A stretch of DNA of 64,000 nt from Marinirhabdus sp963793275 (GTDB lineage Bacteria; Bacteroidota; Bacteroidia; Flavobacteriales; Flavobacteriaceae): positions 930,001 to 994,000 of the forward strand of contig CAWBZL010000003.1 of assembly GCA_963793275.1 (NCBI GenBank), read 5' to 3'. Of the stretch, positions 25,064-33,120 are shown piece after piece (the first letter of the stretch is position 1; every line of letters starts with the position of its first letter). The translations under genes were made by a program, and so were the position numbers. The notes beneath the pieces are model-generated. The model saw only the letters and a program-made list of their open reading frames with translations. It made no database searches and had not been told where the DNA came from.

Positions 25064-27070
25064 ATGAAAACCGACACAGTAACACCTTCATATTATACAT
25101 ACGACAGAACTGGCATTGAAGACCAAACTTTGCTGGAACTTTACTCAAGAATGCTAAAACCCAGATTGATAGAAGAGAAAATGCTCATTTTATTACGCCA
25201 GGGGAAAGTTTCCAAATGGTTTAGTGGGATTGGGCAGGAAGCGATTTCGGTTGGGATTACCTCGGTATTACACAAAGACGAATATATTTTGCCAATGCAC
25301 CGTAACCTTGCTGTATTTACAGGACGTGACATTCCACTGCATCGCTTATTTTCGCAATGGCAGGGAAAGGCAAATGGGTTTACAAAAGGCCGCGATCGTA
25401 GTTTCCACTTTGGAACTCAGGAATATAAAATTGTGGGGATGATCTCACATCTTGGACCACAATTTGGCGTAGCAGATGGAATTGCACTTGGGAATAAGCT
25501 GAAAAAAAACAAACAGGTTTGCGCAGTATTTACTGGTGAAGGAGGTACCAGCGAAGGTGATATTCACGAAGCACTCAATGTGGCATCTGTATGGCAGTTA
25601 CCAGTGCTTTTTTGTATTGAAAATAACGGATACGGGCTCTCAACACCAACAAGCGAACAGTATAATTGTGAAAACCTTGCAGATCGTGGCAAAGGTTATG
25701 GCATGGAAAGTTACTTAATTGAAGGAAATAACATTCTTGAAGTGTACTCCAAAGTAAAGTCGCTTGTTGAAGATATGCGTGAGAATCCCCGACCTGTGCT
25801 GTTGGAGTTTAAAACCTTTAGAATGCGCGGTCACGAAGAGGCGAGTGGTACCAAATATGTACCGGACGATTTAATTGACGAATGGGGAATGCGGGATCCG
25901 CTTCTTAATTTTGAAAAATATCTTTTAGCTCAAGGATTGCTTTCTGAAACTAAAATTGAAACGTTACATGCTGAGATTAAGAATGAAATTAACGATAATC
26001 TTGATATTGCTTTTGCTGAAGAAGCCATTTCTTCCACTAAAAGTATAGAGTTAAACGATGTATACGAACCATTTGTTTATCAGGAAATTAAAGAAAAAGA
26101 TAAGACTGAAGAACTTAGGTTAATTGATGCTATTTCTCAGGGGTTGAAGCAGTCTATGGAACGACACGAAAATTCGGTTATTATGGGGCAGGACATAGCC
26201 GAGTATGGGGGTGTATTTAAGATTACCGAAGGCTTTTTAGAAGCATTCGGTAAAGAGCGTGTTCGTAATACTCCAATTTGTGAGAGTGCTATCGTATCTG
26301 CCGCAATGGGCCTTTCTATTAATGGATATAAAGCTATCATGGAAATGCAGTTTGCAGATTTCGCAACGTCTGGTTTTAATCCCATCATTAATTATCTGGC
26401 AAAAAGCCACTACCGTTGGGGCCAAAAAGCAGATGTAGTAATACGCATGCCTTGTGGAGCAGGAGTTGGAGCAGGGCCTTTCCACAGCCAGACAAATGAA
26501 GCCTGGTTCACACATACTCCAGGCTTAAAAGTGGTGTATCCGGCATTCCCGTACGATGCGAAGGGCCTATTGGCTACATCGATTGAAGATCCCAATCCAG
26601 TGCTGTTCTTTGAGCATAAAGCATTGTATAGAAGTATCCGGCAGGAAGTACCAACAAATTATTACACCTTACCATTAGGTAAAGCGTCTCTATTAAAGGA
26701 AGGAAACGATGTAACTATCGTTACCTATGGTGCCGGAGTACATTGGGCATTAGAAACTTTGGAGGAAATGAAGGAAGTTTCGGCAGATCTACTGGACTTA
26801 AGAACACTTGCACCTTTAGATACAGAAGCCATATTTACTTCAGTTAAAAAAACAGGGAAGCTCATTATTTTACAGGAAGATAGTATGTTTGGAGGTGTAG
26901 CCAGTGATATTTCGGCGTTGGTTTCAGAAGTATGCTTTCAGTATTTAGATGCACCCATAAAACGTGTAGCAAGTATGGAAACACCTATTCCGTTCGCCGC
27001 CAATCTGGAAGAACAATACCTTCCCAATAGGAGATTTAAAGAAGATTTAGCAGATTTATTAGCTTATTAA
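25064..27070 (+). CDS. Fused alpha/beta E1 subunit of a 2-oxoacid (branched-chain-type) dehydrogenase
   Basis: A 668-residue thiamine-diphosphate enzyme with both E1 subunits in one chain. The alpha part (~1-340) has the ThDP/Mg motif GEGGTSEGDIHEALN ... IENNGYG (~residues 157-188). The beta part (~345-665) has the pyrimidine-binding domain (VIMGQDIAEYGGVFKITEGF, ETPICESAI-like TPICESAIVSAAMG) and a transketolase C-terminal domain (VTIVTYGAG, DLRTLAPLD, EDSMFGGVASDI). The complex decarboxylates branched-chain or related 2-oxoacids and passes the acyl group to lipoyl E2, whose gene is not in the window. The branched acyl-CoAs formed prime flavobacterial iso-fatty acids. ATG at 25064 is chosen because a promoter box lies just upstream. 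Confidence 0.9.
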   Translation: MKTDTVTPSYYTYDRTGIEDQTLLELYSRMLKPRLIEEKMLILLRQGKVSKWFSGIGQEAISVGITSVLHKDEYILPMHRNLAVFTGRDIPLHRLFSQWQGKANGFTKGRDRSFHFGTQEYKIVGMISHLGPQFGVADGIALGNKLKKNKQVCAVFTGEGGTSEGDIHEALNVASVWQLPVLFCIENNGYGLSTPTSEQYNCENLADRGKGYGMESYLIEGNNILEVYSKVKSLVEDMRENPRPVLLEFKTFRMRGHEEASGTKYVPDDLIDEWGMRDPLLNFEKYLLAQGLLSETKIETLHAEIKNEINDNLDIAFAEEAISSTKSIELNDVYEPFVYQEIKEKDKTEELRLIDAISQGLKQSMERHENSVIMGQDIAEYGGVFKITEGFLEAFGKERVRNTPICESAIVSAAMGLSINGYKAIMEMQFADFATSGFNPIINYLAKSHYRWGQKADVVIRMPCGAGVGAGPFHSQTNEAWFTHTPGLKVVYPAFPYDAKGLLATSIEDPNPVLFFEHKALYRSIRQEVPTNYYTLPLGKASLLKEGNDVTIVTYGAGVHWALETLEEMKEVSADLLDLRTLAPLDTEAIFTSVKKTGKLIILQEDSMFGGVASDISALVSEVCFQYLDAPIKRVASMETPIPFAANLEEQYLPNRRFKEDLADLLAY

Positions 27071-27074
27071 TCTT

Positions 27075-27091
27075 TTAACATTTGCTGTTAA
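27075..27091 (+). promoter_or_regulatory. Palindrome TTAACATTTGCTGTTAA, candidate operator
   Basis: TTAACA and TGTTAA flank 5 bp. Extended by AC it matches the site at 36091 with one change in 19 bp. It lies 76 bp before the DUF1328 gene that opens the envelope operon. Confidence 0.35.
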
Positions 27092-27167
27092 ACTTCGCAC
27101 AAACATTATGAACCACAGGGTTTGGCAGTGTATATTCGTTGTATACTAACAATTAAAAACTAAACTT

Positions 27168-27329
27168 ATGGTACGCTGGATAATTATTTTCCTTGTTATT
27201 GCACTCGTTGCAGCACTTTTCGGTTTTGGTGGTCTCGCTGAAGGAGCGGCCGATATTGCTAAAATCATTTTTTATATTTTTATAGTATTGCTGGTAATTT
27301 CATTACTTGCAAGAGTATTTAGAAGATAA
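27168..27329 (+). CDS. DUF1328 (YtjA-like) small membrane protein
   Basis: A 53-residue protein starting MVRWIIIFLVIALVAALFGF, then GGLAEGAADIAKI and a second hydrophobic helix ending in LLARVFRR. Two spans joined by a Gly/Ala turn are characteristic of the DUF1328/YtjA family. The family is common near stress-related envelope genes; its function is unknown. It is the first gene before a lipocalin-like lipoprotein (40 bp on) and an OmpA-like lipoprotein, with a candidate operator upstream. Confidence 0.85.
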   Translation: MVRWIIIFLVIALVAALFGFGGLAEGAADIAKIIFYIFIVLLVISLLARVFRR

Positions 27330-27369
27330 TACAATTAAATAACCATTAAAATAACCAATAATCAAACAC

Positions 27370-27855
27370 ATGAAAAAAATCTTAATCCTCATGGTTTTGG
27401 CTGCTGTGGCATTTTCCTGCAACACGCCCAAGACCGTAATTCAAGCAAAAAAAGAAGTAAAAGGGTACTGGTCTCTGGATAACATTAGTTATAGCGAGTC
27501 TGGTACATTTAATGTAACCATCTTTAACGACACTTCAAAGGAATGTTTTGAAGGAAGTACGTGGCGTTTTATCCCGAATAACAACAGCGGACTTTATACT
27601 GTAAATAACAGTAATTGCCAATCTGGTGATAGAAATTTTATTTTTAGTATTCAGGAAATCGATCAAACTTCTGGATTGTATGACTTTCTCTTAAAGCCAA
27701 CTATGAAACTTGGTAAACCAGATAAAGATAATTCAGTAGGATTTAGAGTACGTTTGGCTCAATTAAGTGAAAATAATATGCGCTGGGAGCAAACAGTAAA
27801 TCTTGAAGGAAAACCTTTTACAATTAGTATGAACTTTTCAAAAATAAATGAATAA
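27370..27855 (+). CDS. Lipocalin-like lipoprotein
   Basis: A 161-residue lipoprotein; the signal peptide ends in lipobox AFSC with Cys at about residue 17. The mature domain starts KGYWSLDNISYSESGTFNV, which resembles the GxWxL opening of bacterial lipocalin-like domains. It continues with alternating strands (STWRFIPNNNSGLYTV, RVRLAQLSENNMRW, FTISMNFSKIN). A ligand-binding or envelope role is inferred. Its last codons overlap a possible upstream ATG of the OmpA-like gene, so the two are translated from one transcript. Confidence 0.75.
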   Translation: MKKILILMVLAAVAFSCNTPKTVIQAKKEVKGYWSLDNISYSESGTFNVTIFNDTSKECFEGSTWRFIPNNNSGLYTVNNSNCQSGDRNFIFSIQEIDQTSGLYDFLLKPTMKLGKPDKDNSVGFRVRLAQLSENNMRWEQTVNLEGKPFTISMNFSKINE

Positions 27856-27859
27856 AAAT

Positions 27860-28570
27860 ATGAAAACATTATATAGAAAAATAACTGTAGTAACGTTAGC
27901 ATTAGCAACATTAGTATTATTTACTAACTGCGAAGCTACCAGAAACGCAAATAACTCTCAAAAAGGTACTGTAATTGGTGCTGCAGGTGGCGCAATTTTA
28001 GGTGCTGTTCTTGGGAACAATATTGGCAAAGGTGGTAATGGAGAGCTAGGTGCCGTAATTGGTGGAGTTGCCGGTGGAGCTGCAGGAGCCATAATAGGTA
28101 GAAAGATGGATAATCAGGCTAAGAAGATTGAAACTGAAATCCCGGGTGCACAAGTAGAACGTGTAGACGATGGTATTGTAGTTACATTCGATGAAAATTC
28201 TGGTGTTTATTTTGATACTAATAAGTATAACATCAATAGCAAATCTATGGCTACCTTAGACAAACTTACAGGTGTGTTACGTGAGTATCCTGACACCAAC
28301 GTATTGGTAGTTGGACATACAGACAGTACGGGTAGTGATACGTACAATATGACACTTTCAAAGCAGAGAGCAGAGTCTGTTACATCGTACTTCACGACAA
28401 CAAAAGGTCTTGGAGCCGGACGTTTTACTACAAACTGGTATGGTGAGCAAAGTCCTGTAGCAGATAACAATACAGAAGAAGGACGCGCACAAAATAGACG
28501 TGTAAACGTAATTATTGTACCAAACGAGAAAATGGTGCAAGATGCTGAAAACGAAGCTAACAAAGGATAA
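27860..28570 (+). CDS. OmpA-family lipoprotein with glycine zipper
   Basis: A lipoprotein of about 236 residues (lipobox FTNC). A glycine-zipper region follows (GTVIGAAGGAILGAVLG ... GGVAGGAAGAIIGRKM, ~residues 40-90) that may associate with a membrane. The C-terminal OmpA domain (~115-225) has VYFDTNKYNINSKSMATLDKL and the peptidoglycan-binding motif VVGHTDSTGSDTYNMTLSKQRAESV ending in NRRVNV. It should tether the outer membrane to peptidoglycan. ATG 27860 is preferred; an ATG at 27848 overlapping the previous stop would add four residues. The operon ends at the hairpin 28594-28624. Confidence 0.87.
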   Translation: MKTLYRKITVVTLALATLVLFTNCEATRNANNSQKGTVIGAAGGAILGAVLGNNIGKGGNGELGAVIGGVAGGAAGAIIGRKMDNQAKKIETEIPGAQVERVDDGIVVTFDENSGVYFDTNKYNINSKSMATLDKLTGVLREYPDTNVLVVGHTDSTGSDTYNMTLSKQRAESVTSYFTTTKGLGAGRFTTNWYGEQSPVADNNTEEGRAQNRRVNVIIVPNEKMVQDAENEANKG

Positions 28571-28593
28571 TATCGTTTATTTTTGAACGCTAG

Positions 28594-28624
28594 AAAATCC
28601 TGTGTTTTTAAAGCACAGGATTTT
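28594..28624 (+). terminator. Intrinsic terminator after the OmpA-like gene
   Basis: AAAATCCTGTG pairs perfectly with CACAGGATTTT around a 9-nt loop, with a T-run to 28627. It separates the envelope operon from the polyketide cluster. It also rules out the GTG at 28602 as the start of the next gene, because that codon lies inside the hairpin. Confidence 0.85.
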
Positions 28625-28655
28625 TTTATGTCCAAAACTATCCCGTACTTTAACT

Positions 28656-29771
28656 ATGCAAGATACCAGTGAATTCGAGATACTAATATTAGGTGGCGGC
28701 CTGGCGGGACTGGTTGCAGCTATTGAGCTTGGTAAAAAATACAAGGTTCTGTTGCTTGAAAAAGATACCTATCCGCGACACCGGGTTTGTGGAGAGTATG
28801 TGTCCAACGAAGTATTACCATACCTACAAAGCATTGGAGTAGATCCCATTGCTAATCGAGCTAAGAAAATTAATAAATTTCAAATTTCTACCCACAACGG
28901 TAACTTAGTGAATTCAGACTTACCGTTAGGCGGTTTTGGAATGAGCAGATATGCTCTGGATGCTTTGTTGTTCAAAAAAGCTTCTGCAGTTGCAACGATC
29001 AAATTTGAAACCTGTACGGAAATTATATTTAAAAATAACGAGTTTTTAGTGGCTACCAAAGAAGGGATACAATATCGTAGTATTCATGTAATTGGAGCTT
29101 TTGGAAAACGATCTAACTTAGATAAGGTATTAAACCGAAATTTCATGCAGCAAAAATCATCCTGGTTAGCGGTAAAAGGACACTATTCCTATCCTTTTCC
29201 AGATGCTATTGTTGCGCTTCATAATTTTGAAGGTGGCTATTGCGGATTATCAAAAACCGAGACAGATGCTGTAAATGCCTGCTATTTAACAACCTATAAT
29301 TCGTTTAAGAAAGTAAAAAATGTAACCGAGTTTCAGCAAAAAGTAATGAGTGAGAATCCTTTTCTAGCTCATTTTTTTGAAAATGCAATCCCATTATTTG
29401 AAGAACCTTTAACGATAAGTCAGATTTCTTTTAAAGACAAAGCTCCTGTCGAAAATCACGTATTTATGATTGGTGATGCCGCCGGGCTTATTCATCCACT
29501 TTGTGGTAATGGAATGGCAATGGCTATTCACAGTGGAAAATTACTTTCTGAAATATTCCTTTCAACTACTTTAAACGACAGGAGCAATCTCGAAAATTTA
29601 TATTCCAAAAAGTGGACTCAGGTTTTTTCCAGAAGATTACAAACCGGCAGGAGAATTCAGAACATATTGCTTCGCCCTGCATTGGCAAAGGCTACCTTCT
29701 CTATTGCTAAGCTCTTTCCTTCGGTAGTTCCAAAAATCATAAAAAAAACCCATGGAGAGGTACTTGTATGA
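28656..29771 (+). CDS. FAD-dependent oxidoreductase/hydroxylase of the type III PKS cluster
   Basis: A 371-residue flavoprotein of the geranylgeranyl-reductase/UbiH-like (GR2) superfamily. The dinucleotide motif LILGGGLAGLVAAIELG is followed by LLEKDTYPRHRVCGEYVS. The GD motif FMIGDAAGLIHPLCGNGMAMA (~residues 268-288) binds the flavin ribityl chain. Such enzymes hydroxylate aromatic rings or reduce double bonds. In Streptomyces griseus the flavoprotein SrsC works with a type III PKS and a methyltransferase to make quinone lipids; this gene could play that role (inference). The ATG at 28656 is after the terminator. Its stop overlaps the methyltransferase start by 4 bp (ATGA), so the two are translationally coupled. 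Confidence 0.83.
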   Translation: MQDTSEFEILILGGGLAGLVAAIELGKKYKVLLLEKDTYPRHRVCGEYVSNEVLPYLQSIGVDPIANRAKKINKFQISTHNGNLVNSDLPLGGFGMSRYALDALLFKKASAVATIKFETCTEIIFKNNEFLVATKEGIQYRSIHVIGAFGKRSNLDKVLNRNFMQQKSSWLAVKGHYSYPFPDAIVALHNFEGGYCGLSKTETDAVNACYLTTYNSFKKVKNVTEFQQKVMSENPFLAHFFENAIPLFEEPLTISQISFKDKAPVENHVFMIGDAAGLIHPLCGNGMAMAIHSGKLLSEIFLSTTLNDRSNLENLYSKKWTQVFSRRLQTGRRIQNILLRPALAKATFSIAKLFPSVVPKIIKKTHGEVLV

Positions 29772-30493
29772 TTAGTTATTCCACAAAATATCGCTCTACA
29801 CAAGAAGAAATTATGGATAGTTTTGATCTCCAGGGACCAGAAATGGAAATTATGCTTGGCGATCTTAAAACTGTAAATAAAATTTTAGGTGGGCAGCAAG
29901 TCACGCTGGAAGGTATTTTAACTTTACTGGAGGGGTTTTCAAAAGACGAGATCATAACCGTAGTAGATATAGGGTGTGGCGATGGTAATATGCTTCGAAA
30001 TATTGCGGTATTTGGTGCAAAACATAACTACAAATTCAATCTTATAGGTGTAGATGGAAATAAGCACATTATTAAACTTGCGGAAGAAAAATCGGCCTCG
30101 TTTCCTAATATTTCATTTAAAACAAAAGATATTTTTTCTAAAAAGGCTATTGTTTCAGAATACCATATCGCACTTTGCACCTTGTTTTTGCATCACTTTA
30201 AAAATGAAGGGATTATCACTATTTTAAAAAAGCTTTCAGCCGAAGCGAAAGTTGGTGTTATTGTAAACGACTTACATCGAAGTCGCACCGCGTTTTGGTT
30301 GTTTCGACTTTTCAGCAGTATCTTTATAAAAAGCAAGATTGCCAAACACGACGGATTGGTTTCTGTAGCACGCGGATTTAAACGGACAGAATTAACAGCA
30401 CTTGCCAACAAACTTCCCCAAACTACTTCAAAAGTAAAATGGAAATGGGCATTTAGATGGCAATGGATCTTACGAAGTACGAGTGACGAATGA
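29768..30493 (+). CDS. SAM-dependent methyltransferase of the type III PKS cluster
   Basis: A 241-residue class I methyltransferase. Motif I is VVDIGCGDGNMLRNI (~residues 63-77), followed by IGVDGNKHIIKLAEE and the post-motif CTLFLHHFKNEG. A hydrophobic region before residue 200 (FWLFRLFSSIFI) suggests an apolar substrate. Coupling to the flavoenzyme and adjacency to the type III PKS suggest O- or C-methylation of the polyketide product. The 169 bp that follow before the PKS contain no gene, only an AGGAGG followed by a five-codon frame (30581-30595) that I consider incidental. Confidence 0.83.
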   Translation: MISYSTKYRSTQEEIMDSFDLQGPEMEIMLGDLKTVNKILGGQQVTLEGILTLLEGFSKDEIITVVDIGCGDGNMLRNIAVFGAKHNYKFNLIGVDGNKHIIKLAEEKSASFPNISFKTKDIFSKKAIVSEYHIALCTLFLHHFKNEGIITILKKLSAEAKVGVIVNDLHRSRTAFWLFRLFSSIFIKSKIAKHDGLVSVARGFKRTELTALANKLPQTTSKVKWKWAFRWQWILRSTSDE

Positions 30494-30662
30494 CGAATTG
30501 AAGTAGTAGAAATTTACCTATGGGCAGATAAAAACAAAATTAAATTCAATGAAGACCTGCTGAATTTTAAGGAGGAGACAATGGCAGTTCAATAGAGCCA
30601 AACAGAAGTTAAAATAAATCATAAATAGCGAAATCATAGAAACACCTGTAACAATTACCACA

Positions 30663-31694
30663 GTGGCAAAGCAGTTGCCAAAATATACCCGTGAAACCAG
30701 TGAGATTTTGCCGTTTGTAGAAGCCTGGATGGAAGGACAGGAGAGTCGTTTTAAACGCAAAGTCATCAAGTTATTTGAAGGAGCCGGCGTGGATAGACGC
30801 TATTCTATTATGGATGCGCACGAGGTATTTCTCAACACTTCTTTTGAAGAACGAAATGATATTTATGTTCGGGAAGTTAAAAACCTGGGAAGAGCATCGC
30901 TCAAAAAGGCACTGGATAAAGCAAACTGGAAACCTACCGACATAGATTTCATCATTACCGTAAGTTGCACAGGAATTATGATTCCGTCCATAGATGCCTA
31001 TCTCATTAACGACTTGAAAATGCGCCAGGATGTGGTGAGACTACCCGTCACTGAAATGGGTTGCGCAGCAGGAGTTAGCGGAATTATCTACGCCAAAAAT
31101 TTTCTAAAAGCTAATCCGGGGAAAAGAGCAGCTGTTATTGCATTGGAATCCCCTACGGCTACCTTTCAGCTTACTGATTATTCTATGGTGAATATTGTGA
31201 GTGCGGCAATTTTTGGCGATGGTGCCGCCTGTGTTTTATTATCTTCAGAAGAAAATGCAACAGGTCCTAAAATTCTGGATGAAGCAATGTATCACTTTTA
31301 CGATGCTACGTCTATGATGGGTTTTAAATTGGTAAACACAGGTTTACAAATGATTCTGGACAAAGAAGTACCTCAGAAAATTTCGGATCATTTTCCAGCT
31401 ATTATCTATCCGTTTTTAGAAAAAAATGGAAAAACTATAGAAGATGTGGACCATCTTATTTTTCATCCCGGCGGAAAGAAAATTGTCCAAACCGTAGAAG
31501 CGCTTTTTGGGAGTTTGGGCAAAAATATTGATGATACTAAAGAAACACTCCGTCTGTACGGAAATATGAGTAGTGCCACGGTTTTGTACGTGTTAGAACG
31601 ATTTATGGACCGTAAGCCTAAAAAAGGAGAATTAGGTTTAATGCTTAGTTTTGGTCCCGGTTTTTCAGCGCAACGAATTTTATTAGAATTTTAG
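30663..31694 (+). CDS. Type III polyketide synthase (chalcone/stilbene synthase-like)
   Basis: A 343-residue iterative ketosynthase that extends an acyl starter with malonyl-CoA and cyclises it. Numbering from GTG, the triad is Cys134 in TEMGCAAGVSG, His268 in LIFHPGGKK and Asn301 in YGNMSSATVL. The C-terminal loop SFGPGF corresponds to the GFGPG loop of plant chalcone synthase. TFQLTDYSMVN and the cyclisation region are bacterial in type, as in alkylresorcinol and alkylpyrone synthases. The start is uncertain: GTG at 30663 is the only canonical codon, but upstream in-frame codons (ETPVTITTVAKQLPKY) look like the usual first strand, with ATA at 30636 where an ATG might be expected. Confidence 0.9.
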   Translation: MAKQLPKYTRETSEILPFVEAWMEGQESRFKRKVIKLFEGAGVDRRYSIMDAHEVFLNTSFEERNDIYVREVKNLGRASLKKALDKANWKPTDIDFIITVSCTGIMIPSIDAYLINDLKMRQDVVRLPVTEMGCAAGVSGIIYAKNFLKANPGKRAAVIALESPTATFQLTDYSMVNIVSAAIFGDGAACVLLSSEENATGPKILDEAMYHFYDATSMMGFKLVNTGLQMILDKEVPQKISDHFPAIIYPFLEKNGKTIEDVDHLIFHPGGKKIVQTVEALFGSLGKNIDDTKETLRLYGNMSSATVLYVLERFMDRKPKKGELGLMLSFGPGFSAQRILLEF

Positions 31695-31753
31695 AGGAAA
31701 GACTTCCGAAGTGTCGGGACTAAAGCTCACTAAATGAACAAAGAGGAAAGACT
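31693..31753. repeat. Direct repeat flanking a small hairpin between the PKS and SDR genes
   Basis: AGAGGAAAGACT occurs at 31693-31704 (overlapping the PKS stop codon) and at 31742-31753 (as the probable ribosome-binding region of the SDR). The 37 bp between include TTCCGAAGTGTCGGGA, a short imperfect hairpin. It looks like a small insertion with target duplication or a local duplication. Confidence 0.5.
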
Positions 31754-31761
31754 AATTTATA

Positions 31762-32535
31762 ATGAAACAAAACAAAACAAATAAAACAGCCCTTATTTTG
31801 GGCGGTAGCAGTGGCTTAGGTCTCGCTTCGGCTCATAAATTAGCTTCTGCTGGTTATAACATAATGATTATTCACAGAGATAGAAAAAGCAATATTCCGG
31901 ATTTTGAAACTGAAATATCAAACATGCAAGCTCATTCTATTTCAGTAAAAAGTTTTAATAAAGATGCTCTTAAAGAAGAAACGATTCAGGAAGTACTGGC
32001 AGAAATTGAAGCCGGGAGTATTTCAGTACTAATACACAGTATTGCCAAAGGAAGTTTAAAAGGAATGGGGAATACCAAAGAAGTACTTTCTAAAACCGAC
32101 CTGGATATTACCCTACACGCTATGGGAACCAGTTGGTGGCAGTGGACTTCGGAGCTTTTAAAACAAAATAAGTTTAGTGATACTGCTAGAAATATTGCCT
32201 TTACAAGTGAAGGAAACTCAAAGGTCTGGCCTGGTTATGGAGCTGTTTCGGCAGCAAAAGCAACGCTGGAAGCCTTGATGCGGCAAATGGCAATAGAATT
32301 GGCTGCTTACGGAATCATTACAAATTGTATTCAGGCAGGAACTACCGAAACACCTTCATTTAAAATGATTCCTGGAAGTGATAAGCTCGCCGAAATGGGA
32401 AAAAGAAGGAATCCGTTTGGTACATTAACAACTCCGCAGGATGTGGCAAATGCCGTTTGGTTACTTTGCCAAGATGAAGGAAAGTGGATCAATGGTGTGG
32501 TGTTGAAAGTGGATGGTGGGGAAAGCCTTAGATAA
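31762..32535 (+). CDS. Enoyl-ACP reductase-like SDR of the type III PKS cluster
   Basis: A 257-residue short-chain dehydrogenase/reductase. The cofactor loop is LILGGSSGLGLASA. Catalytic Tyr159 and Lys166 are spaced YX6K (GYGAVSAAK) rather than the YX3K of ketoreductases, and GTSWWQW replaces the usual catalytic-serine region. The YX6K spacing is typical of enoyl-ACP reductases FabI and FabL, so reduction of enoyl-ACP to a saturated acyl-ACP is the best guess. The C-terminus ends in INGVVLKVDGGESLR. It is followed 16 bp later by the FabZ-like gene. No ketoreductase is present in the cluster. Confidence 0.8.
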   Translation: MKQNKTNKTALILGGSSGLGLASAHKLASAGYNIMIIHRDRKSNIPDFETEISNMQAHSISVKSFNKDALKEETIQEVLAEIEAGSISVLIHSIAKGSLKGMGNTKEVLSKTDLDITLHAMGTSWWQWTSELLKQNKFSDTARNIAFTSEGNSKVWPGYGAVSAAKATLEALMRQMAIELAAYGIITNCIQAGTTETPSFKMIPGSDKLAEMGKRRNPFGTLTTPQDVANAVWLLCQDEGKWINGVVLKVDGGESLR

Positions 32536-32551
32536 TTTTTTCGATTTTTGA

Positions 32552-32989
32552 ATGAGTAAAAATTATAAACACATACTAGAGAAATTACCTTACAGCAAAC
32601 CATTTTTGTTTGTGGATCAATTAATTTCGGTAACTGAAAATAGGGCGGAAGGATCCTATACTTTTAAACGTGATGAATATTTCTATGAAGGTCATTTTAA
32701 AGATAATCCCGTTACGCCAGGTGTTATTTTAGTAGAATGTATGGCGCAAATAGGGTTGGTTTGCTTAGGTGTTTTTTTACTGAAAGAAATTTCAGAAGAA
32801 AAAACAGATAAAAATAGGCAGATAGCGTTAAGCAGCCACGCAATAGATTTTTACAAACCTGTATTCCCGAAGGAGAAAGTAACCGTAATTTCAGAAAAAG
32901 AATATTTTAGGTTTCATAAGCTGAAATGTAAGGTAAAAATGCTGAATGAGGCGGGAGAATTGGTGGCGAAAGGACCATTAGTGGGATGA
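32552..32989 (+). CDS. FabZ-like 3-hydroxyacyl-ACP dehydratase
   Basis: A 145-residue hot-dog-fold dehydratase. FYEGHFKDNPVTPGVILVECMAQIG carries the catalytic His48 and Glu62 in the FabZ/FabA pattern HF(P)xxPVxPGVxxxExMAQ. LPYSKPFLFVDQLISV at the N-terminus is also family-typical. It would dehydrate 3-hydroxyacyl-ACP within the cluster's fatty-acid-like module. The SDR ends 16 bp upstream. The 131 bp before the ketosynthase hold a short GTCGG/CCGAT-type inverted repeat (about 32996-33015) and no gene. Confidence 0.88.
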   Translation: MSKNYKHILEKLPYSKPFLFVDQLISVTENRAEGSYTFKRDEYFYEGHFKDNPVTPGVILVECMAQIGLVCLGVFLLKEISEEKTDKNRQIALSSHAIDFYKPVFPKEKVTVISEKEYFRFHKLKCKVKMLNEAGELVAKGPLVG

Positions 32990-33120
32990 TGGAGCGTCGG
33001 TAAAATTCCGATAGATACGGCGTGTAAGAAAATTATTAAATAGGAGCTAGCGGAATCACTCGGCCATCTTTGTTTGAAAAAGCTCTGAAATAAAATTTAA
33101 AACTAATTAAAAAATAGTAT

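Noticed and set aside
28602..28655. Upstream GTG start for the flavoenzyme
   Set aside because: The codon lies inside the terminator hairpin 28594-28624; ATG at 28656 is the sensible start.
30570..30595. AGGAGG followed by ATG and a five-codon frame before the type III PKS
   Set aside because: Too short to judge, and strong Shine-Dalgarno motifs have little role in Bacteroidetes; probably chance.
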